From Sphingomonadaceae bacterium (lineage in GTDB: Bacteria; Pseudomonadota; Alphaproteobacteria; Sphingomonadales; Sphingomonadaceae), in the NCBI GenBank assembly GCA_020850455.1, contig JADZEQ010000012.1, forward strand, positions 53,369-117,368: a stretch of 64,000 nt of DNA. Direction: 5' to 3'. Below the pieces are notes generated by a model. It was not told the DNA's origin. It did not search any database and saw only the letters and a list, made by a program, of their open reading frames with translations. The position numbers were made by a program, and so were the translations under genes. Within the stretch, counting starts at the first letter, position 1. Every line of letters starts with the position of its first letter. This document shows positions 9,356 through 17,778 of the stretch, piece after piece.

Positions 9356-10483
9356 ATGCGTGCCGATGCCGAATCCCTTGTCCGTCGCATAGATGCGGCG
9401 CTGGCGCTGGTGCGTCAGGCGCTGGGCTGGGATGTTGCGCTGCGCCGGCTGGATGAGCTTAATGCGCGGGTTGAAGACCCCAATTTGTGGAACGACCCCA
9501 AGGCGGCCGAAGGGGTGATGCGCGAACGCCGCCGTCTCGACGCGGCCATCTCGACCGTGCGCGCGATCAGCGATGAAAAGGACGGGACGGTCGAACTGAT
9601 CGAACTGGCGGAGATGGAGGGGGACGGTCCACTCGCCGATGAAGCGGTCGCCAGCCTCGCCGCGCTGGCAGACCGGGCGGACAAGGACAAGGTTGCAGCA
9701 CTGCTGTCGGGCGAAGCCGACGGCAATGACAGCTATATTGAAATCCACGCCGGCGCGGGCGGCACCGAAAGTCAGGATTGGGCCGAAATGCTGCAACGCA
9801 TGTATATGCGCTGGGCGGAATCGCGCGGGTATAAGGTCGATCTGGTGGAATATCAGTCAGGCGATACGGCGGGCATCAAATCGGCGACGATGCTGGTCAA
9901 GGGTGACAATGCCTATGGCTATGCCAAGACCGAAAGCGGGGTGCACCGGCTGGTGCGCATTTCCCCCTACGATAGTTCGGCGCGCCGCCACACCAGCTTT
10001 TCGAGCGTCTGGGTCTATCCGGTCATCGACGATAATGTCGAAATAGAGGTGAATGAAAGCGACCTTAAAATCGACACTTACCGTGCGTCGGGCGCGGGGG
10101 GACAGCATGTTAACACCACCGATTCGGCGGTGCGCATCACCCATGTGCCGACCGGCATTGTGGTGGCGAGCCAGATCGACCGGTCGCAGCACAAGAACCG
10201 CGCCACCGCGATGAACATGCTCAAGGCCCGATTGTACGAGGCGGAGATGCAAAGGCGCGAGGAAGCGGCATCGGGTGAATATGCCGCCAAGACCGACATT
10301 GGCTGGGGGCATCAGATACGTTCTTACGTCCTGCAACCCTATCAGATGGTGAAGGATTTGCGCACCGGTTTCACATCCCCCTCACCCGATGATGTGCTCG
10401 ACGGGGAATTGGACGGTTTCATCGCCGCCGCGCTCGCACAGCGGGTGACCGGCGAAAAAATCGTGGTGGAGGATGTTGATTGA
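9356..10483 (+). CDS. prfB: Peptide chain release factor 2
   Basis: This 375-residue release factor recognises UGA/UAA stop codons and triggers peptide release. The GGQ motif is at residues 248-250 inside the conserved SGAGGQHVN block. The stop-codon-reading tripeptide, SPF in E. coli, reads S203-P204-Y205 here; I recall SPY as common in alphaproteobacteria. The frame is continuous, with no in-frame stop or +1 frameshift site near codon 25. The start is the ATG at 9356 with GGAGA ten bases upstream, 50 bases after the mrcA stop; upstream ATG codons would lie inside mrcA. Its stop overlaps the next gene's ATG (TGATG). Confidence 0.95.
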   Translation: MRADAESLVRRIDAALALVRQALGWDVALRRLDELNARVEDPNLWNDPKAAEGVMRERRRLDAAISTVRAISDEKDGTVELIELAEMEGDGPLADEAVASLAALADRADKDKVAALLSGEADGNDSYIEIHAGAGGTESQDWAEMLQRMYMRWAESRGYKVDLVEYQSGDTAGIKSATMLVKGDNAYGYAKTESGVHRLVRISPYDSSARRHTSFSSVWVYPVIDDNVEIEVNESDLKIDTYRASGAGGQHVNTTDSAVRITHVPTGIVVASQIDRSQHKNRATAMNMLKARLYEAEMQRREEAASGEYAAKTDIGWGHQIRSYVLQPYQMVKDLRTGFTSPSPDDVLDGELDGFIAAALAQRVTGEKIVVEDVD

Positions 10484-11181
10484 TGCGTGCTGGCGTCGCC
10501 CTGTTGGCGGTGGCGCTGCTGCTTAGCGGCTGTGATTATTTCGGTGATCGGCCCGACAGCGCGATGGCGTTTCCAGAGGCGAACCGCCCGGTTGCGCCAA
10601 CGGTTGCGACCCGCTGGGATGATGAGGATGTGCGCGACCGGCTGGGCGAAGCCGATGATGTGATGGACCAATCGGACATTCGCGCCGGGATGACGGTGGC
10701 GGATATTGGGGCGGGCGACGGCTATTATACCGTCCGGCTCGCCAGCCGTGTGGGGGCGAACGGGCGCGTGTTGGCGCAGGACATATTGCCCAATGTCATC
10801 GAACGCTTGGGGGATCGTATCGCGCGCGAACGGCTCGAAAATGTGTCGATCCGGCTTGGCGCGGCGGATGATCCACGCCTGCCAGCCAATAGTTTCGACC
10901 GGGTGCTGATGGTGCATATGTACCATGAAATTGCCGAACCTTACGCCTTTTTGTGGCGATTATGGCCAGCGCTGCGCAGCGGCGGGCAGGTGATCGTCGT
11001 CGATGGCAATCGCCCGATTGCCAACCATGGCACGCCATTATCGCTGCTCATCTGCGAATTTCAGGCGGTTGGTTATCGCCCGGTCGCCTTTGTCGATAAG
11101 CCCAATGCCGGCGGCTATTTGGTACGTTTTGCCCGCGCCGAACATCGCCCGGCGCCGACTGCCATCCGCGCCTGTAAATAG
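10483..11181 (+). CDS. Class I SAM-dependent methyltransferase, predicted lipoprotein
   Basis: This 232-residue protein starts with a lipoprotein signal (LLLSGC, lipidated C17). A SAM-binding fold follows, with motif I ADIGAGDGYY near residue 70 and VLMVHMYHE in the middle. The fold is clear; the methyl acceptor is unknown. A secreted SAM methyltransferase is odd, because SAM is cytoplasmic. Proteins like this are nevertheless annotated in several sphingomonads, so the leader may be an anchor rather than an export signal. The ATG at 10483 overlaps the prfB stop, so it is probably translated by coupling. Confidence 0.82.
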   Translation: MRAGVALLAVALLLSGCDYFGDRPDSAMAFPEANRPVAPTVATRWDDEDVRDRLGEADDVMDQSDIRAGMTVADIGAGDGYYTVRLASRVGANGRVLAQDILPNVIERLGDRIARERLENVSIRLGAADDPRLPANSFDRVLMVHMYHEIAEPYAFLWRLWPALRSGGQVIVVDGNRPIANHGTPLSLLICEFQAVGYRPVAFVDKPNAGGYLVRFARAEHRPAPTAIRACK

Positions 11182-11199
11182 GGCGCGCCGCCCGCAGCA

Positions 11200-12114
11200 T
11201 CAGCCATAGTCGGGATCATCGTCGAACGGCGAAAAATGGGGATAGGCATCGGCCACGCTGTCGGTAAATTGGGCCGGGCGTTTTTCTAGAAAGCTTACCA
11301 CCCCTTCGCGTGCATCGGCCATCCGCCCACGGGCATAAATCATCCGGCTGTCCCAGCGGTGCGCGACATTGGGGTGCGGTGCGCCCGCCATCCGCCAGAG
11401 CATGTGCCGCGTGGCGGCGATCGAAACGGGGGAGGATGCTTCGGTGAGCTTGGTGGCAAGCGCCATCGCCGCATCGACCAGTTCGCCCGGCGCGTGGACG
11501 CTTTGCACCAACCCGGCATCGCGCGCTTCGGCGGCGTCAAAAATCCGCCCCGACATGCACCAGTCGAGCGCGCGCGGCAGCCCGACGAGGCGCGGCAGAT
11601 ACCAGCTTGATGCCGCTTCGGGGACGATGCCGCGCCGCGCAAAGACAAAGCCGAAGCGGGCATTGTCGGAGGCGAGGCGCATATCCATCGGCAAGGTCAT
11701 GGTGACGCCAATGCCAACCGCAGCGCCATTGATTGCGCCGATCACCGGTTTCTTGGCGGCAAAAATGCGGCTGGTCAGCACGCCCCCCGAATCGCGCACC
11801 ATCGGGTGGGCATAATCAATGCTGCCATCGCTGCGTGTCGGGGATGAACCGTCAGCAGGCGCCTTGTCGCGCCTTTTGTCATAGTCAAAGGTTGCCGCAC
11901 CTGCCGACAGGTCAGCGCCCGCGCAATATGCGCGCGTGCCATCGCCGGTGAAAATGACCGCGCGTACCGCATCATCTCCGTCTGCCTCATCGAGCGCGGC
12001 GACCAGTTCATCCTTCATCTGGGTGGTAAAGGCGTTCATCGCATCGGGGCGGTGGAGGGTGATGAGTAAAATATTGCCGCTGCGTTCGACCTTAATCTGT
12101 TCGGGGGGTGCCAT
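11200..12114 (-). CDS. Enoyl-CoA hydratase/isomerase family protein (crotonase fold)
   Basis: This 304-residue crotonase-fold enzyme probably acts in fatty-acid or branched-acid degradation. The oxyanion-hole regions are visible as YCAGADLSAG near residue 62 and AINGAAVGIG near residue 130. Further along come FARRGIVPEAASSWYLPRLVG and the usual C-terminal helix. The length is slightly above the family's 260-290 because of a loop near residues 70-110. The exact acyl substrate cannot be read from the sequence. It is monocistronic and converges on the methyltransferase gene 18 bases away. The ATG at 12114 is the only sensible start. Confidence 0.88.
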   Translation of the reverse strand: MAPPEQIKVERSGNILLITLHRPDAMNAFTTQMKDELVAALDEADGDDAVRAVIFTGDGTRAYCAGADLSAGAATFDYDKRRDKAPADGSSPTRSDGSIDYAHPMVRDSGGVLTSRIFAAKKPVIGAINGAAVGIGVTMTLPMDMRLASDNARFGFVFARRGIVPEAASSWYLPRLVGLPRALDWCMSGRIFDAAEARDAGLVQSVHAPGELVDAAMALATKLTEASSPVSIAATRHMLWRMAGAPHPNVAHRWDSRMIYARGRMADAREGVVSFLEKRPAQFTDSVADAYPHFSPFDDDPDYG

Positions 12115-12429
12115 TTATGCGCGCTCCATTCCTGTGTCCCCGACACATTGTCTGGCGCACCCGACGCATGCAAGCCCGTAGTTGGGGCAAATAGTGCGTT
12201 TATTCAGTCAGTTCTTGGCGCATGCGCGGTGCCACACCGGGAAATGTGCGACGGCCAATATGGATCGGCGCGCATGGGCCAATTGCGATGGCGGGATAGT
12301 TGGGCTAAAGGGGCAGCAATCGCCCCGGTAGCGTCGGTTCCTTGGTTCCGCGCGGCCGGGGCATGATATTTTCGCATCTTTTTTACGCCGCCACGCACCC
12401 CGTGTGCCGCCGACCGCTAGGAAACCGTC
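12115..12429. other. 315-bp divergent intergenic region (enoyl-CoA hydratase / purC)
   Basis: No convincing coding frame is present. A small hairpin (GGGGC at 12310-12314, GCCCC at 12322-12326) and a T-rich stretch at 12368-12386 are the only visible features. It must contain the promoters for both flanking genes, but I cannot place them with confidence. Confidence 0.4.
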
Positions 12430-13206
12430 ATGGCCCGTCGCCGCCAGATCTACGAAGGCAAAGCCAAAATCCTCTATGAAGGGCCGGAGGCGGGAACGAT
12501 CATCCAATATTTCAAGGATGATGCGACTGCATTCAACGCGCAGAAAAAGGGCACGATCAACGGCAAGGGCGTGCTCAACAACCGTATTTCGGAGCATATT
12601 TTCACGCTGCTCGGCCATATTGGCGTGCCGACCCATTTCATCAAGCGGCTCAACATGCGCGAACAATTGGTGCGGCAGGTGGAAATCGTGCCGATCGAGG
12701 TGGTGGTGCGCAACGTCGCGGCGGGCAGCATCTCCAAACGTCTGGGGATAGAGGAGGGGACGGCACTGCCGCGCACGCTCATCGAATATTATTACAAGGA
12801 TGATGCGCTGGGCGACCCCCTGATTGCAGAGGAACATATCGCCTGTTTCAGCTGGTGCAGTCAGGAAGAATTGCACGACATGTCGGACATGGCGATCCGC
12901 ATCAATGATTTCCTGTGCGGCATGTTCGCGGGCGTCGGCATCCGCTTGGTCGATTTCAAGATGGAATTTGGCCGACTGTGGGACGGCGAGTGGAGCCGGA
13001 TCATATTGGCCGATGAAATCAGCCCAGACGGTTGCCGCCTGTGGGACATGGCGACCAATGAAAAATTGGACAAGGACCGTTTTCGGCGCGATTTGGGCGG
13101 CGAAAGCGAAGCCTATCAGGAAGTGGCCCGACGCTTGGGGCTGATGCCTGAGGGGCCGGAGGGGGCGGTGCTCGACCTCGACAGCCATCGCAAGTCCAAG
13201 GGATAG
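12430..13206 (+). CDS. purC: Phosphoribosylaminoimidazole-succinocarboxamide synthase (SAICAR synthetase)
   Basis: This 258-residue enzyme joins CAIR and aspartate using ATP in step 8 of purine synthesis. The N-terminus shows the family's KAKILYEG segment and the ATP-binding region. The signature [17 protein letters not shown] is present near residues 80-97, and LVDFKMEFG and LADEISPD occur in the second half. Length and motifs are typical. The ATG at 12430 follows AGGAAA at a good distance. purS and purQ are 46 kb away and purL is not in the window, so the purine genes are scattered here. Confidence 0.96.
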   Translation: MARRRQIYEGKAKILYEGPEAGTIIQYFKDDATAFNAQKKGTINGKGVLNNRISEHIFTLLGHIGVPTHFIKRLNMREQLVRQVEIVPIEVVVRNVAAGSISKRLGIEEGTALPRTLIEYYYKDDALGDPLIAEEHIACFSWCSQEELHDMSDMAIRINDFLCGMFAGVGIRLVDFKMEFGRLWDGEWSRIILADEISPDGCRLWDMATNEKLDKDRFRRDLGGESEAYQEVARRLGLMPEGPEGAVLDLDSHRKSKG

Positions 13207-13236
13207 TTGGGCGTTATTTGGCCCAGCCCGGTCGGC

Positions 13237-13638
13237 CTAACCGGGGCGAATCGCCCATTCCCACATATTCCACAGGGCCGCGCGCGCCTCATCATGCAGG
13301 AAATCGCGCGATTCAGCGTCAAATTGCGCGCGATCATCGTTCGCCACCGATTCGATCAATTTGCCGAGCAATGCCTCATCATGGCTGAGGCAGGGGCAAC
13401 AGGGCGGTGATAGGGTGAAGCGTTCAGGCCAGATGCTTGCCATCGCGCTCGCGACGTGGATGTGGCGCAACGCTGCCTCCCCACTGCCTAGACGACGGCT
13501 GAGCGGACCGAGTGAATCGACCCCGCTGTGGCGGTAGCTAAGGTGGAGGCGGATCGCCAAAATCGCGTCACGCGCCACCGTCAGCAAGTCGCTGGTGCGC
13601 GGCTGTATGGTCAATTTCTCAAGCAAATTTGTCGCCAT
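13237..13638 (-). CDS. Conserved hypothetical protein, possibly DUF6628-like
   Basis: This 133-residue cytoplasmic protein has no signal or membrane segment. It is mostly helical, with a cysteine cluster near residues 82-86 (PPCCPC) followed by an acidic helix. A CC(P)C motif of this kind followed by an acidic, leucine-containing helix is what I recall from the sphingomonad family DUF6628; this is from memory and should be checked. Function is unknown. The stop lies inside an inverted repeat (CCCGGT at 13227-13232, ACCGGG at 13240-13245) shared with the end of purC. Its divergent upstream region holds a Fur-like site. Confidence 0.65.
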   Translation of the reverse strand: MATNLLEKLTIQPRTSDLLTVARDAILAIRLHLSYRHSGVDSLGPLSRRLGSGEAALRHIHVASAMASIWPERFTLSPPCCPCLSHDEALLGKLIESVANDDRAQFDAESRDFLHDEARAALWNMWEWAIRPG

Positions 13639-13752
13639 CGCGCCCTCTCGCCAACCAAACTGCCGGGGCCCGATGCGACCTGACCAGGGTCGACTTGGGG
13701 AGAGAAATGGGGGAATCGAGCCCCGGCCCGACCCTTTTGCTGCATATGCTAT

Positions 13753-13767
13753 TGATAGTCAATCGCA
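13753..13767. promoter_or_regulatory. Putative Fur-type operator (7-1-7 palindrome)
   Basis: The 15 bases TGATAGTCAATCGCA match the Fur 7-1-7 consensus (TGATAATnATTATCA) at 11 of 14 positions. They sit in an AT-rich island inside otherwise GC-rich sequence, next to a second short palindrome, GCAATAATTGC (13765-13775). The position is about 90-115 bases upstream of both divergent starts (13638 minus, 13855 plus). This is a pattern match only; no regulator has been tested. Confidence 0.35.
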
Positions 13768-13854
13768 ATAATTGCAACGATAGTGAATTGATGTGGCGAA
13801 AAGGGGCCGTCGTGCTACCTTCCCCGGCGCGGGGGGCGAGGGGGAGCGCGGACT

Positions 13855-14046
13855 ATGGGACGCAAGGCGTTGATTGGGCTGGCGATTATCATGATGGCGA
13901 TGGGCGGCCTGTGGATCGGGCAGGGGCTTGGCATCATCCAATGGCCGGCGAGCAGCTTCATGATTGGTCAGCCGGTGTGGAGTTGGAACGGCAGCGCGCT
14001 GCTGTTGGTTGGGACCGTCATGTTGTGGTTCGCGCGGCGGCGCTAA
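13855..14046 (+). CDS. Small membrane protein, 63 residues
   Basis: It has two predicted membrane helices, residues 5-27 and 42-60, and ends in Arg-Arg-Arg, which suggests a cytoplasmic C-terminus. A strong ribosome-binding site (GGGGGAG) precedes the ATG. A second membrane-protein gene starts ten bases after its stop, so the pair is an operon. I do not recognise the family. Confidence 0.65.
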   Translation: MGRKALIGLAIIMMAMGGLWIGQGLGIIQWPASSFMIGQPVWSWNGSALLLVGTVMLWFARRR

Positions 14047-14056
14047 AGGGGGCGAT

Positions 14057-14752
14057 ATGACACGGGAAAAAAGGCTGTTCTGGGCCTTGGCGCTGGTCGC
14101 CGGGCTGGTGATTATCGGTACCGCCATATATTTTTCGACCATCGCCCAACATGCCTGCGACGGGGTTGCGGGGGATTCGATGCTGCGTTTTGAACTGGTG
14201 CGCAGCGTTGCGGAACTGCAGGCGCTGTTTGGCACCGATCCGTGCCGCACAACACTCGCCAACGGCTTTGATGCGGTCAACCGCATCGACGTCATGGTCT
14301 TCATCCCCGCCTTTACTGCTTTTCAGCTGTTTCTGGCGCTGGCGCTGCGCGGCCATGGCCGGTGGATTTCGGTGTTCATCGTCAATGCTGCGCTGGTGGC
14401 AGCAGCATGTGACCTTTATGAGGATCAGCATCTTTTTGCCTTGGCATCGCAAATGCGTGCGGGGCACGCACCGCAGGAAATGCTGCTCGGCCCGCTTTTC
14501 TGGCTGGTGCGGGTCAAGTTTGCCTTGCTCGCGCTCAATTGCATCGAACTGGGGCAATTGTTGTCGCGGCGCGGGACGCAGGGCGCACGGTGGAGCGCCT
14601 ATGCGGTGAAGGCAGGCGGCTTCGTCAGTCTCGTTGGCCTATATTGGCACCAGTTGCTGGGGCTGGGCATCACCATCGCTTGGGCGATTATGCTGGTGGT
14701 CGCGCTTCTGGCTGTGCTGCGCGGCCCGCCGTCAGACACGCATCGGGTGTAG
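14057..14752 (+). CDS. Integral membrane protein of unknown function
   Basis: This 231-residue protein has about five hydrophobic segments, near residues 8-28, 85-103, 110-125, 155-172 and 185-220. The first periplasmic loop carries two cysteines, in AQHACDG and TDPCRT, that could form a disulfide. The ATG at 14057 follows AAGGGGGC; longer frames upstream would overlap the previous gene and read as Cys-rich nonsense. It forms an operon with the 63-residue membrane protein. Its last 21 bases overlap the convergent gene at 14732. No family was recognised. Confidence 0.65.
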   Translation: MTREKRLFWALALVAGLVIIGTAIYFSTIAQHACDGVAGDSMLRFELVRSVAELQALFGTDPCRTTLANGFDAVNRIDVMVFIPAFTAFQLFLALALRGHGRWISVFIVNAALVAAACDLYEDQHLFALASQMRAGHAPQEMLLGPLFWLVRVKFALLALNCIELGQLLSRRGTQGARWSAYAVKAGGFVSLVGLYWHQLLGLGITIAWAIMLVVALLAVLRGPPSDTHRV

Positions 14753-15652
14753 GGCACAGGCTGACGCATGGCCGAGCCCGCGCTTGATCGCGGGATAGGC
14801 GGTCACGGTCGCCGCAGTCAGCGCCAATTCGGTGCGGACGTGGCGGCCATATTTTTCCTCTATCGCCGCGCCATGGGCATCGGCCGCCGCATCATGGCGG
14901 GCGATTGCCGTGCCAAAGGCAAAGGCATCTGCCAAGGGTGCGGGCGGTGCACCGCTGAGGAGGCTGTTGACCAGATCGCGCGGCAGCCCATCGGTGAGCG
15001 CAGCGCGCGCGCAAATCATCGCACAAGGGCCGCAATCGGCGACCAATATTGCGCCAATCCGCGCTGCGTGAAAGTACGCGGCATCGGCATGGCAACGATG
15101 GCTCGTCACCGGCATGAAATGCTGAAACTTTTCCAGCGCCTTGCCGCCTGCCGCCGCAATATCGCGCGCATAGGCGGCATCACCGTGGGTCATGGCATCC
15201 ATGTTTGACAGGAAAAGCCCGCTTGGTATGCCGGCTGGCGCGATGCGCCCGCGCGCCAGCAAAATGCCCAGCCCGATGAGGATGAGCGCCGGTATGCCAA
15301 GCACGCCGGGTGCGTCGGCCCAAAAGGTCGCGGGGCCGCAAATCCCCGTCACCACCTCATAAATATGGAATAGCCCATGGAGCGTCAGCCATAATGCGCC
15401 GACCAGCGCGGCACGCCAGCGCAAATAGGGATGCGCCGCCGCATAGAGGAGGAGGATGCCGCTCCCCGCATAGGCCAAGCCGATATCGCGGATGAAATGG
15501 CTGTTGGGCGGCCCGGTGGTGACGATGGTCGGGATAAAGACATACCAGTCGAGCGGGGCGAACAGCATGAAGCCGCCGTTGGCGATGGATAAGAGCGCGG
15601 CGATCAGCCAGAGGCCCTGCACCAAATGGTCGCGCGTATCAAAACTGCCCAT
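14732..15652 (-). CDS. Fusion of a four-helix membrane domain and an AhpD/carboxymuconolactone-decarboxylase-like domain
   Basis: This 306-residue protein has two parts. Residues 1-150 contain four hydrophobic helices of a DoxX-like small membrane domain. Residues 160-300 resemble the AhpD/carboxymuconolactone decarboxylase fold, with a CGPCAMIC motif near residue 208. The C-x-x-C pair is the redox centre in AhpD-like peroxidase partners. The arrangement suggests a membrane-anchored thiol-redox or peroxide-related enzyme; this is inferred. The gene is monocistronic, starts with ATG at 15652 and overlaps the convergent membrane gene by 21 bases. The redox CxxC and the membrane domain are seen directly, the substrate is unknown. 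Confidence 0.7.
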   Translation of the reverse strand: MGSFDTRDHLVQGLWLIAALLSIANGGFMLFAPLDWYVFIPTIVTTGPPNSHFIRDIGLAYAGSGILLLYAAAHPYLRWRAALVGALWLTLHGLFHIYEVVTGICGPATFWADAPGVLGIPALILIGLGILLARGRIAPAGIPSGLFLSNMDAMTHGDAAYARDIAAAGGKALEKFQHFMPVTSHRCHADAAYFHAARIGAILVADCGPCAMICARAALTDGLPRDLVNSLLSGAPPAPLADAFAFGTAIARHDAAADAHGAAIEEKYGRHVRTELALTAATVTAYPAIKRGLGHASACALHPMRV

Positions 15653-15666
15653 CGCTTACGCCCCCA

Positions 15667-16803
15667 TCATGCCGCCTTGCCGTGCGTCACATCCATGCTG
15701 ACCGCGCGGCCAGCCTCTATCTCCGCCGCTTTGGCTTCGACCAGTTGGACAATATGCTGGATCATATCGGCATCGGCGACATGATGGTCGGTGACGCCAG
15801 ACAGATAGACCATATGTTTGCCATTGCCGCCCCCGGTAATCCCGATGTCGGTTTCGCGCGCTTCGCCCGGCCCGTTGACCACGCAGCCCAGAACCGAAAG
15901 CGACATTGGCGTACGGATGTGGGAAAGCGCCTCCTCCAGCTTTTCGACGGTGCGGATGACGTCAAAGCCCTGCCGCGCGCAGCTGGGGCAGGAAACGACG
16001 CGCACCCCGCGCGTGCGCAGCCCCAATGCCTTGAGCATTTCAAAGCCGACGCGCACTTCCTGTTCCGGTTCGGCCGACAGCGACACGCGGATGGTATCGC
16101 CAATCCCGAACCATAAAAGGCTGCCGATGCCGATTGCCGATTTGACGGTGCCGCCGATCAGCCCCCCCGCCTCTGTAATGCCGAGGTGCAGCGGACAATC
16201 GACCGCCTCGGCCAATTGTTGATAGGCAGCGACCGCCAGAAAAACATCGCTCGCCTTTACCGCGACCTTATATTCGTGGAAATCATGGTCTTGCAGCAGC
16301 TTGATATGGTCGAGCGCACTTTCGACCAGCGCCTCGGGGCAAGGTTCGCCATATTTTTCGAGCAGATCGCGTTCGAGCGACCCGGCATTGACCCCGATGC
16401 GGATTGCGCAGCCATTGGCCTTGGCAGCGCGCACCACTTCGCCCACCCGTTCGCTCGACCCGATATTGCCGGGGTTGATGCGCAGACAGGCCGCACCGGC
16501 ATCGGCCGCTTCCAGCGCGCGCTTATAATGAAAATGAATGTCGGCGACCAAGGGGACATGGGCCGCACGGGCGATGGTACGAAAGGCGGCGGTCGCATCC
16601 TCTGTCGGGCAGGATACGCGGATGATGTCGGCCCCCGCCTCCTCACAGCGGCGGATTTGGTCGATAGTCGCTGCCGCATCTTCGGTCGGTGTATTGGTCA
16701 TCGTCTGGACGCTGATCGGCGCATCGCCGCCGACCGGCAAATTGCCGACCATGATTTGGCGCGATGGTCGCCGCACTATGTCGCGCCACGGGCGAATGGA
16801 CAT
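15667..16803 (-). CDS. ispG: 4-hydroxy-3-methylbut-2-en-1-yl diphosphate synthase (flavodoxin type)
   Basis: This 378-residue 4Fe-4S enzyme of the MEP isoprenoid pathway converts MEcPP to HMBPP. The TIM-barrel part includes [12 protein letters not shown] and RINPGNIGS. The C-terminal iron-sulfur part has [10 protein letters not shown] and CVVNGPGEA, giving the three cluster cysteines, plus the family's conserved Glu. The ATG at 16803 follows GGAGAA; an upstream start at 16860 would add an Arg-rich extension without a ribosome-binding site. It lies 14 bases downstream of the membrane/AhpD fusion gene on the same strand and is probably its neighbour in transcription. Confidence 0.95.
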   Translation of the reverse strand: MSIRPWRDIVRRPSRQIMVGNLPVGGDAPISVQTMTNTPTEDAAATIDQIRRCEEAGADIIRVSCPTEDATAAFRTIARAAHVPLVADIHFHYKRALEAADAGAACLRINPGNIGSSERVGEVVRAAKANGCAIRIGVNAGSLERDLLEKYGEPCPEALVESALDHIKLLQDHDFHEYKVAVKASDVFLAVAAYQQLAEAVDCPLHLGITEAGGLIGGTVKSAIGIGSLLWFGIGDTIRVSLSAEPEQEVRVGFEMLKALGLRTRGVRVVSCPSCARQGFDVIRTVEKLEEALSHIRTPMSLSVLGCVVNGPGEARETDIGITGGGNGKHMVYLSGVTDHHVADADMIQHIVQLVEAKAAEIEAGRAVSMDVTHGKAA

Positions 16804-17016
16804 TTTATTCTCCGCAAGATTATGGCCCCAGCTTATCGGCCTTCGCCGCGCCGCACGCAACCATTTGCATCGACAGGCACATTGTCATTTTTCTATTGTG
16901 CATCGCAACATTTTTCGCCACGGTGGCGGCAAGCAATTACCTGCCCCGGATAAATAGAGGGCGGGACTTGCGCAGGCGGGACGTCATCGCAACGCTCAAT
17001 ATGTGGGAGCAAATTT

Positions 17017-17778
17017 ATGCGTACGTCCATTTTTTCCATCCTTCCTCTGCTGGCCATCGCCAGCCCTGCCATGGCGCAGGATGCGGCAGACCCGCCATCC
17101 GACGTTACGGTCAGCGGCAATGTCGCCTTGGTCAGCGATTATCGTTTTCGCGGCGTGAGCCAGAGCGATAATCGACCCGCCGTCCAAGCCAGCGTGACGG
17201 TCAAACATGCCAATGGGCTTTATGCCGGGGTGTGGGGTTCAAACATTGACGATGATTCGATCGGCTATGGGTCGATGGAAGTTGACCTTTATGGCGGCTG
17301 GTCGGGGGAGGTTGGCAGCGGCATTACCGCCGATGTCGGCCTGCTTTATTACCTCTATCCCGATGCGCCGAGCGGCGTTTCGAGCGACAGTTTCGAAGCT
17401 TATGCATCGCTGTCGGGGACGCTGGGGCCGGCGAACCTCAAAGTCGGCACCAATTATACATGGGGTCAGGCGGCGACCGGCCAACGCGACAATGTCTATA
17501 TTTATACCGACCTTAGCGTGGGTGTGCCCAATACGCCGGTGACGCTGGTCGCCCATTATGGCTATAGCGACGGGGCTTATGGCAGTGCGCTTAACGCAGC
17601 GGGCGGCCGCCTGTTCGACGGCGAATATAGCGATTGGTCGCTGGGCGCGGATTATGTCACCGGGCCGGTCACCTTTGGCCTGCGCTATATCGACAATGAT
17701 CTGCCGCGCGTTGCACTAGGTACCAGCCACAACCTTGCCAAAGCGACGGTGATGGGTTCGGTCACCTATAATTTTTAG
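17017..17778 (+). CDS. TorF family putative porin
   Basis: This 253-residue outer-membrane beta-barrel protein belongs to the family described as Gammaproteobacterial/alphaproteobacterial putative porins (TIGR02001/TorF). A 20-residue signal peptide ends in PAMA. The diagnostic N-terminal segment VSGNVALVSDYRFRGVSQS follows, then alternating beta-strand sequence, and the C-terminus ends in aromatic Phe, as expected for recognition by the BAM complex. The ribosome-binding site GGGAG precedes the ATG. Its stop codon shares four bases with the stop of the convergent lldD-type gene. Confidence 0.88.
   Translation: MRTSIFSILPLLAIASPAMAQDAADPPSDVTVSGNVALVSDYRFRGVSQSDNRPAVQASVTVKHANGLYAGVWGSNIDDDSIGYGSMEVDLYGGWSGEVGSGITADVGLLYYLYPDAPSGVSSDSFEAYASLSGTLGPANLKVGTNYTWGQAATGQRDNVYIYTDLSVGVPNTPVTLVAHYGYSDGAYGSALNAAGGRLFDGEYSDWSLGADYVTGPVTFGLRYIDNDLPRVALGTSHNLAKATVMGSVTYNF

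Noticed and set aside
12148..12398. Small open frames on both strands between the enoyl-CoA hydratase gene and purC
   Set aside because: No ribosome-binding sites, no coding-like composition, and they overlap each other.
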